A stretch of DNA of 64,000 nt from Tetrahymena thermophila SB210 (taxonomy: Eukaryota > Ciliophora > Oligohymenophorea > Hymenostomatida > Tetrahymenidae): the NCBI RefSeq assembly GCF_000189635.1, contig NW_002476534.1, forward strand, positions 1 to 64,000. The letters are read 5' to 3'. Below the pieces are notes generated by a model that was not told where the DNA came from, did not search any database, and saw nothing but the letters and a program-made list of their open reading frames with translations. Numbering within the stretch: the first letter of the stretch is position 1; every line of letters begins with the position of its first letter. The translations under genes and the position numbers were made by a program. Shown one piece after another: positions 54,377 through 64,000 of this stretch.

Positions 54377-56165
54377 TTCTCTTGATCTTTGTTTGTTTGG
54401 CTGAATGTATTCCCTCTAACTCTTTCTTTTTATCTATGTTTGTTACTTCAAAAAATTGTTTATTTAATTTAATATCAATTGATTTCTTCTGTGAATTAAA
54501 TATGTCTTTGCAAGTAAATTTCTAAATTTTCAAAGTAATCTGCGCTAATTGAGTTATTCAAATATTTCAGAGTCGAATCAAGTCAGTCTTATGCTCTATA
54601 TTATAAAGTTATAATATTTAAATTTTGTTTAAACAGGACAATCTCAATAAAGTTTTTATTCAAATATTTTTTTCCTAAAAATATTATTTGTAAGTAAATT
54701 ATTTTTAATTTATTTTTTATCTTTCTTTCCGCTCAGTTTATTTTTTAATGTTTCTGCTAATTGATTACCAAATATTTGATTTATATTGTTTTTATATACA
54801 AAATATCGTCTATTAATTATATTTTTATCAAAAAACACTTCTAGAAGAAACTCTTTAAAAATTAATTATTATGGGTGAATAAATCAAACTAACAGCATCA
54901 ATCAGATCAATTTATCAACTTCAATTTAAATAAATAATTAATTCTATTAAAGTGGAAATTAGTAAAACAAATTAAGATAAATTCTATTTTTAATTAAAAA
55001 ATGATTTTTTTTGCTAATCTTTAATTTGTTAAATAATAATAAAAAAAATATTTTTGTTTTTATAAGTTAATTAAAATTTTTTTTTAGAATAAATTTTAGA
55101 AATTAAAACAAAAGTTTTTAGTAAAATTAGATGTTTAAAAACGCAGATAGAATAATCAATAAAAACAACACTTTTATAAATAATTGATAAAAAAAATATT
55201 TTCCTAAATAATTGATAATGAAAGAGTTTAACTTTCTGCTCATTAAAACATTTTAATACTTGTTTAATTAAAATTGAATAATTTAAACTAAAAATTTTTA
55301 TTTTTAGTTTTGATATATTTTATTTAGTTTATTTTTATATTTAATTTATTTTATTTAATATAAATAAATATATATAATTCAATTCACTTTCTTATAATTT
55401 AGGAACTTAATAGATATCAACTATATCTTTAATTGAGATTTCATTGAAAAATATATTTTATTGGGTTGGAAAATATTAGAATTTAAAAGATGCTTTAACT
55501 TAATAAATTTTGATAAGTTCTGCTAGAAGAGAATAGTTTGAAGATCAGAAGCTAGGCGGATTTATTATGCGATATATCTATCTTGCTTTTATTTTTATTA
55601 GATAATTTATTATCAAAAAAGTAGATGCAATATGAGTATTTGCTTCTAATTTTTATATGAATTTTTTATCAAATAAAATATTTACTAACTTGGTTGCCAA
55701 TTAATTAAAAAATTATTAAACTTAAATAAAATGAAGAGAAACAATATGTATGTATATATGTATCTATGCATGCAAATTATTTCTTTGAATTCACAATTGA
55801 ATGCTTTTATGAGAAATTCTTTTAAAGTTGGGTGAAAGAAGATCTAATTTTTAAAAGGATTTAAGAAAAATCAGTATATTATATTATAGAGGCATTTATC
55901 TATTCATTTATTCATTCAATTTTATATAGATAATAAAGGCAAAGCTTACCAAATAAATATAATCAAAAACATAGAAAAAATATAAGAAGATAAATAGATA
56001 TTAAATTAATTCTGATTGAAAGCCATCATAAAGAAAGTAATTATATAGTAAGGAAAGATTTAGAGGCAGAAACCAGAGAGTAGCAAGCAAGCAAACTAAT
56101 ACAATAAGACAAATTTTCAAAAGAGAAAATAATAGATTAAAACAAAAAGAAGTCCTTCTAGTTTA
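54377..56165. other. Divergent intergenic region
   Basis: About 1.8 kb between the start codons of the U2AF-like gene (-) and the UBR4-like gene (+), so it contains both promoters. It is AT-rich, and I see no coding frame, repeat or RNA gene. A purine-rich segment from about 55980 to 56160 is probably the UBR4-like 5' UTR. Confidence 0.5.
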
Positions 56166-59100
56166 ATGAGCGGAAATAATCAAGATTCTATTAATACTAT
56201 TTATTCTTAGCACGATGATCCTTAAATGCTGATGGCAATAGCAATTTCGAAGCAAATAAATGTATGTTAATTAAATCCTAGTTTTAATTTAATACTAAAT
56301 TATTATCCTTTTTAATTCAATAGGGCTCTGAAGAATCTTCAGAAAATTCTGTTAAAGTATGACTCTCAATTACAGATTTACATTTTTGATATTTAACACT
56401 TCTTAACTGATTGCAAAAACTTTTGAGTTAAGGATTTCTTTTACATTTAAATAGGTTTTCTTAAATAGATTCATAAAGAAAAATTAGAAAAACAAAACTT
56501 TATCAGAAGTGTCAATAAATAGATTTAACATTTTACTTTATTAAGGTACTAAATTGAACATTTTCAAGCTATTATTTTATAATTGCTTAGCTTATTTATT
56601 CTAATCAAGAGATTTAAAATTTATTTGTTTATGTAAAAAAGTGAAGTCTATAACTTTGACAGTGGAAGATTTAGTTACGCTAATGGAAGTCATTGAGATA
56701 TATTCAAATAATTTTGAGAATCTTGCCCAATATGAAGGTATTTATAATTTTTTATTTATGTTATTTAGTTGCCTTTCACAATTAAAATATATTTTTTCAA
56801 AACAAATAGAGCTATGGCCAAACCTCAAAATTAGCTTTTCAAACATACTATAATTTATTAAAATAGCATTTGACTACATCATTTAATCAGTAAGTTTTTA
56901 AATAATAGTTAAATATATGTATATTAGTGATTTAAAACACTAGATAATATGAAATGATAGTACAAGTTTTAAATGTTTATTTTATTAAAATTTAGTAAAT
57001 ATCAGAAAACAGTCAATAAATCAAAAGATTCATAGAAAGCGTTTTAATAGTTTTCAAAAAGATATTTAAAATATAGAAAGACAGCTTTTTAGAATATGCT
57101 ACTGTTGATTAAGTTATAAATGTAATTTATATATTCATACATTTATTTGGATTTTATTCTTCTGATGGGTAATAATTTATATATTTATTTAAAAATATTT
57201 TAGAAAATTGAGCGTTCACCTTTATGTGAGAAATTAGCTTAGTAGAAATCAGAAGATACTTCTTATGAGAGTGCTATTTTAGTTGAAGACCAAAGCTTTA
57301 GCAACAGAGTTATAGACTTAAGTGATGAACTGTATGATTTTTATTTGAAATTTAGTTTCAAGCTGATTTTAATTATATTTAATCTGTGATATTTGAGATC
57401 AGATACGATCACAATCACAATCACAATCATAGAAACTAGCTTCTATAAATATGCAATAAAAGTTAAATCTAACTATTTTATATTTTAATTTTCCTTAGGA
57501 TCTTTGCTGAGGACGCAAATGCATAAAAAGTTTAAAGGGTTTTCAGAAGATTCTTATCACCTAATAGCGAATTTATGAAAGAATATACCAATTTGATAGT
57601 AAATTTGGTCAAAAACAGTATTCTATCTGAGTATAATTAATAGCTTATTATTTTGCTCTCAGACTTAATAAGTAATTATTTGAACAAATTCTAGCAAATT
57701 CAAAAAATAAAATTCTAATGGAGAAATTTAATTATCTTTTTATTTAATTATTACAGGCAACAAAAAAGTAGGAAATGCAAGCATTATTAAAAATTTAAGT
57801 GACAGAATTCTACCAGAAGTAATTTAAAATCCAACTTGTGAGAATTTTGATATAATCATTCTCTTGATGAAAGGCTCTATCATTAATGAATAAATAGGCA
57901 AAGAACAAAGAGTAAGTTAAGTTTATAGTAAAAATTGTATTAATATATTTATGATAAATACAAATACAGCTTGAGTTATTTTACAATTTGATAGTCGGAT
58001 TAGGAAATGTTTCAATAGAAAAAACAGATACAAAGTTTGAATAGCTCCTCTAAAAAATTAACACTATCTTCAAGGTTTATTCAGAAAATATGAAGCTCCA
58101 AAATTTAGAAAAAGGAAACACTGATTTTAAATTTTTAGACAATCTTTTTGAAGTTTCTTATTAGTTTATGAGCAACATGAAGAAAATATAAGAAGCTGAA
58201 TTACATCATAATTAGATTAAGAAAATGGAACAAATTAATTCTTAAGAGAAGAAAATGGAAGTAGAAGCCTAAAATGTGATGGTACCACCTGCACCTGCTT
58301 TAAACATAGCTTCTAACTCCAAAAATTAATTTTAAGCAGCTCTTAAACCCTTGAACAGCGACTCCTTCCTTGAAGACTCTTACGTTGATGAGAAATCTAA
58401 TTCTGCATCAAATTACTCATATCAAATGGAAAATATGATCATGAGAATATAGTCTTCAGTCAAAAAAGGTAATTTAAATAAATTAAAGTAATTTCCAATA
58501 TGTCTTACAATTATTTTTAAAGAATCTAGCTAAAAATAAAATGAAGACTCAAATAAAACTATTTAATCTATCAAGCCAAATATCAGCGAATCTTGTGAAG
58601 ATATTTTACAAAAATAGTTTGAATTGATTGCTAAATTGTCTTCGTTTTTGTTTACCATTTATGTAATGATTCTTATTTAATGCTTTTAATTTAAAACTGT
58701 TAATTATTTTTAATAAACAGAAAGCGATCAGCGATGTAGAATTTTTAAATAAGAGAATGAGCACAAAATTAAATTATGACATTCTTACCAAACTCATTTA
58801 ATAAATAAATTAATTTTATGTTCATTATAAATAAATTTCATCACAGCTCACTAAAATAATTCTTCTTTTTATTAATTCGAATTCTCATTTCAATGAAGAG
58901 TTTGTAAAGAGTTATTGCTCTTCATTGTCTCACTTCTTATTAAGATATAAAATTGAGAAATCAAATAACTAGATAAATAATCATGTAAGATAATATATTT
59001 ATGTTATTAATTCAGACAAAATTTAACCTTATTCTTATTTTTTTTAGGTCATTAGCATTTATGTTAAAATATACTTGAGTTTAACATCATAAAAGAAGGA

Positions 59101-62100
59101 TAGTTTTAAGGAAGACATAGAGCAGGTCAACAAAAATATTTTAGATTTTTTCATTGAAGGTTTGTTTGATGTGAAAAATTATCACATGCTTCTTCTAAAT
59201 TTGGTTTACTTAAACTTGAACACTCCTGCTGAAAAGGAGAAAATGATTAAAAGTATTTTGAGCAATATTACTGTCATGAATTAAAACATTCTCATTCTTA
59301 TTCTTTTACTCTACAACTTACTTGTTAGCAGTAGCTACAACATTTTCGAAAACAAATTCAAAAATATACTTATGAATTTGCTTCAATAAAAGGCAATTAC
59401 ATTATCTTAAAACTCAGACGATTCAAACTAATAAGGCCAGCTTAATTCATAAAATGGTTCATTATCTAACTAAAATTCCTACAGCAACCAAAATCAATCT
59501 AATGACACTTCAGGAGGAATGATTGATATGTGTGATCCACTGAATATAAATAATTTCTTATAAATAAGTAATTAAAATGTTAAAAAGCTAAAATTACCTT
59601 CATTATCTGGCTAATCGACCACTTCTATTATAGCTTCTAACATTTCCCTTTAAATCTCCTTTGAAAATAAATCAAACTTAATTTAATTAATTAAGAAATT
59701 AAACTAAAATATTTAATAAGTGCTCTAAAATGTTAATAACTTGCAAGTTTTTTATTCATTAATGATTGAACTCAATCAAATCGCTTAGCTGATGGATCCT
59801 ACTTTCTAAAAGTCTATTCTTATAACTAACTTTGAGCAAATTTAATAGATAAATGCTATTAAAAATTATGAAGGAGCAATCTCTATATTTAATGAAACAA
59901 TAGCACTTGATAGCATGAATTCCACGAGAGATAGTTAAATCTTTGCCTTACTTTTAAGGACTAATCATCTGATACGTTCTAATGACTCTTCCGCATTAGG
60001 TGCAAGCTAGACAAACAAGAAAAGCCAAAATTAATCTAATAGTGATAAAATGGAAGTTGAATAAATAGTTGGTTCTGAAAACAGCAATAAATCTCAAAAT
60101 AATTCATAAGAAATGGGCTCATAAAGCAAAATGAATATCGAAGATGACGCCTAAGAAATACACATAATCCATTTGGCACTTACTAACGCTATTAATCGCT
60201 TAAAGTTGTATTAGAAGGACTCATAAGAGTAACTCAAGCAAGTAATTCATTCTATAATGAATGAAACTCAATAGATAGAAAGAGATATTATGATGTGCAT
60301 ATTGAAATAAGATAACTTAAAAACATCTGACGTATTTGACAAATTAAATCTCTCAGAAGCTATCTATATCGATGTCTTGAAGTTTATTTTACTTCACTGT
60401 AATACATCCATAGATACTGAAATAGATAAAATTATCGACCATCTCAAGAAAAATTTGAACGCTGTCTATATAACCGAGCTATTATCAATAATATCCCAAC
60501 CTCTTAAATATCTAGATAAGGACTTATCTTCCCGCTTTACTTAATCTCACACTAAACTCTAACAAGATTTGAACTAGTATGTTTTCTCTCGCATGTATGT
60601 AAAAGAGCTTCTCCAATTCATAGATGTCTTATTTAACTATATCACTAAAAATATTTCAGGTAGGTTAATTAATAATTTCTTATTATCATATTTCTAAATA
60701 AAACATATTTTTAACTTTTAACTATTAAATTAATAATTATTTCCTTAATAATTAATAGGTAAATTAAAAGACTTTTACAACTTCGACAAATATCCTACAT
60801 CAAAGTAGCTTTGTGAAGAAGTCTTAATTTTGAGCGTGTTAAATGCGAATGTAGTAGGAAAATCTGCTATTGAAAGTATTGATACTCTTTTTAATTCTTA
60901 AGCACAGAAATTCACTTAATACTTCAAAAGTAGTATGGGTTCAACTATATAAGAGTATGAGAGACTTGCTTTCCTTTTGATAATAAATAAATTTTAGAAG
61001 TACTCGCTTTAAGTAGAGTTATTTAATGTGATCATGAAATCACCTTCTATCAGCGATTTTTCTATGAGCGTATTGAATTAGATCATTTTATTGATATTGG
61101 CAGAAATAAAATCTTCTCCACTGAATTTAAAAGCATTTTGCATAGCCTTTAACTTGAATATTATTCCTAAAGATTCAGTCGATCCTAACCTTCTTAGGCT
61201 CTGCTTTGAGTTGAGAAAGAATCTTGATTTACATAACATCTAAACATTAGAGTCTAATAACATTTTACTGGATATCTTGCTTAGATATCCTAATAGGTAA
61301 GCTGATCTGCTCTTGCCTTTTGTTGGTTAGAAAGGTGTCAATTTAAAGGAAAAGCTTTGGTTCCCTATTTCTGACTTAATAAAGACATGCTTCTAGTCAT
61401 CTAATGTTGATCTGCTTTATGATCTAGATTCTGATTACGATTACAACAATAAAACTAAATCTAGAGCCAAAATGGAAAAAGCTTTAAGTAACTTAAAGAA
61501 AGAAAGTGCCAGAGGAAATTATAAAGATCATAAAATAATACAGGCAATTGAAAAAATGAATCCTGAATAATTCATAAAATTTGATTGCTAAGTTCAAAAG
61601 TTTAGCTACGAAATGGATAAAAATTTGTACTACAACACAGACAATATAGCTAATTTCAAAACTTTGAGAGCTGCATTTACCTAAAACTTTCTTTAACATT
61701 TCAATAGCTTATTGACATAAAATCGTCCTTTAATTTAATAGTTCATCAGAGACTGTGAAATTAGTCCTTCCAAAATCACTATTTCTGAGTCTGAAGACAA
61801 AAATAAAGTAATTTTTCATATAAAATATAACATTAAACATATTAAATTGCGTTTTTATTTATTTTTAGGTCATGAAAATATGCTTTGCTGAGTTAATGAA
61901 TTTCTTTGAGGCAATCATAACAGAAGGAAGAGATTTTGATAAATAATTTGTCAAAAAAGTTTTGCTATTAGCCAGCGAAATTATTTATACTATAACAAGC
62001 GAGACTTATAAAATATAAAATATTGAAATAGGAATTATAGGCTATAACACCGAACGTATAATTTAGGTGTCCCACTTCATTTTTACTAATTCAATTAACT

Positions 62101-64000
62101 CTATCGATATTAAAGATCATTAAGAACTTATTAAGGAGTTATTTAATTACTCTCTCTTTTTGGATAAGTTAGATAACTTAAAATCTAAGAAATATTTTAT
62201 CGATATACTCCTACTTCTCATTCTACACATTAAATAAGCTGAACAAGAATAGATTATGCAAGAAAAGAAAAAGAGAGCTTAATCTGATTAATAAATCAAA
62301 GATATTTAGGTGTTATAATAATAGTAGATGTAATTACAATAAGCTTAATAGAATGACAAAATGGAAACAGAAGTGACAAGAGAATAGCTCGTAGAAGACT
62401 TAGATAAGAAGTTTAATTCACTTCCAAAGGAAGTAACTACAAATATTTGCACTCTAGAAAAATACTAAGGAAGACATGAACAACAAATATTCTATAAAGT
62501 AATTTATTTAAAAATTTTTAAGCATAAGTTTCATCAAAATCATAATTTCTTTTTATTTCATAAAGTAAACTTATAAAAATAAATCAATTTTGAGTTAGTT
62601 TTTCAAATCAAATTAAATTATAAAAATTACTAATAAATATTAAATTAATTAAAAGTGCCATACTTGCAATATAGCTGAATAAAGCTATGTTATATGTTCT
62701 TGGTGTGCTAATGTTTGTCATAATGGTCATGATGTTATGTATTACAGATAATCAAGTGGAACTTGCGATTGTGTAGAAAAAGGACCTCAAGGTATGGAGA
62801 CAATTTAATAATTTATTTTATTTGATCAACTCAAAAGTATTCTGATTATCTTTATTTTAATTAGGAGGATGTAAAGTTAAGCTTTATAAGAAAGATCAGG
62901 GACCTTCTTTTGTATAATAATAGCAATAGAGCTAAAAAAGCTATAAGTTTGAGAGATATGATTTTAACAATAAGACTCAATACGACCAAGTTCTTAGCCA
63001 AATAGATAGCTCTGAAATTCCTGCTGAATTACTCTCCTACTATCTAAAAGGAAAGGAGAAGGAAGAGAAATTAAGAGTAAATCAAAATTATTTTTACCAA
63101 TTATAAATTTATATCAAGATATTATCATAGGCATTGCAAGAAGAAAGATCACAATTTAACTTTGAGAAAAAAATTGGGTCACTGAATCCTTTTAGCTAAA
63201 TTTAGGACGAATGTATACATAAATTAATTAATTGACAATATTCTTTTTAATAATATAAATGATAATATAGAAGATGAGTAGTATGAAGAAGTAAATGAAG
63301 AGTAATTTATCGAAGAAGAAGAGAAAAATGAAGATGAAATGTTCTCAAGTGAATCAGATAAAGAAATTGAATTAAAATAAAGTGAGTAAAATATATAAGC
63401 ATTTGCAGGAAGTCAAAGAACTTACATGCTTGAAAAATAAGTAACTAATGGCAACAAGGAACGTTAAGCAGATTAAAATTATAATTTCCGTTTTGGTGAT
63501 TTGAATAAATTCAATCACAGTATTCAGCGTTTAATTAATCATAACAACAATTTGTGTGAGGTTGAGACAAACAACTAAAGTCTAGAAAATTCTATAAATA
63601 ATCCATTCTCAGATATGGGCAATTAGGGCTAAGCTGAAGACAGCTAAGTATTAAATTATGCTGATAATTAAAAATCTATAGTAAACAATTTTAGTTTGAA
63701 GGATATTAGTGATATGGATGCCTTCTTATTAAATTTAATAGATACATAACAAAAATAATAACCACAATTTAATATGATAAATGCAATAATGCAGCTTTGC
63801 GAGTAATAGTTAACAGCAATAATTTCTAATTGGGAATCAATTTCATCAAATAGAGAGAAATAAAAATCAAACAATGCTGTTCAGATTATTGATTTCATTT
63901 CTAATATTGTTGCAGGAAGTACACTAACAAGTTAAATGGATAATACTTTGGGAAAAATAGTTTGTAGATTATACAAAAATGGGTTACTTGATATGAGAGT
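56166..64000 (+). CDS. UBR4: UBR4/POE/BIG-type giant N-recognin, 5' part only
   Basis: The gene runs off the window; about 2110 codons are present. UBR4 proteins (POE in flies, BIG in plants) are ~5000-residue scaffolds that recognise N-degrons and act in ubiquitylation. I place 18 introns: 56262-56323, 56357-56454, 56546-56641, 56738-56809, 56890-56995, 57122-57203, 57332-57498, 57672-57756, 57912-57969, 58469-58522, 58663-58720, 58985-59047, 60660-60758, 61808-61868, 62499-62655, 62792-62864, 63077-63130 and 63213-63270. The frame is then continuous to the last base. Most of it is helical, armadillo-like and Gln/Asn-rich. The UBR box starts at residue ~1725 (CHTCNIAEQ, CSWCANVCHNGHDVMYY, CDC), close to the position in human UBR4 (~1660). 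The intron at 62499-62655 abuts its first Cys. An acidic segment follows near 63275-63380. The C-terminal ligase-associated part is not in view. Confidence 0.88.
57408..57429. repeat. (ATCACA)n hexamer microsatellite in an intron
   Basis: Nearly four copies of ATCACA inside the intron 57332-57498 of the UBR4-like gene. It is small and probably neutral. Confidence 0.8.

Overview
This window is one end of a ciliate macronuclear chromosome, almost certainly Tetrahymena or a close relative. It opens with 313 bp of uninterrupted CCCCAA telomere repeat. The rest is extremely AT-rich, and long coding regions appear only when TAA and TAG are read as glutamine and TGA is the sole stop. Genes are interrupted mostly by short AT-rich GT..AG introns (about 50-150 nt). 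Read with the standard code, most of the real genes look like rubble. I rebuilt exon structures by hand. For every gene given with a complete structure, the summed exon length is divisible by three and family motifs run across the junctions.

Layout: telomere (1-313) and gene-free subtelomere (to 2252). Then an ABCC-type ABC transporter (+), an SLC35F6-like drug/metabolite transporter (+), an FDX2/Yah1-type mitochondrial [2Fe-2S] ferredoxin (-), and an SPF30/SMNDC1 Tudor splicing factor (+). Next comes a 14.3 kb HUWE1/TOM1-type giant HECT ubiquitin ligase with 18 introns (+), then a potassium channel with a cyclic-nucleotide-binding domain and a zinc knuckle (+). A minus-strand cluster follows: a small leucine-rich-repeat gene with repeat-sized exons, a B-box protein and a sperm-tail PG-rich repeat protein. 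After that lie a CCCH + CHY zinc-finger protein (+), an unrecognised 135-residue protein (+), a SANT/Myb-like protein (-) and a U2AF large-subunit-like splicing factor (-). The window ends inside a giant UBR4/POE/BIG-type N-recognin (+), whose UBR box is visible and whose 3' part lies beyond position 64000.

The genes are functionally mixed, as is normal for a eukaryotic chromosome; I see no operon and no defence cassette. Two themes recur. Ubiquitin-mediated turnover is represented by two giant ligases, HUWE1-like and UBR4-like. Pre-mRNA splicing is represented by SPF30 and a U2AF65-like protein. The most unusual items are a nested-palindrome MITE-like element (35417-35550) in a genome type normally purged of transposons, the LRR gene whose internal exons are each exactly 90 nt with phase-2 introns, an intron that splits the catalytic cysteine codon of the HECT ligase, and a U2AF-like protein that appears to lack one RRM. 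I found no tRNA, rRNA, CRISPR array, insertion sequence or bacterial-type operon.
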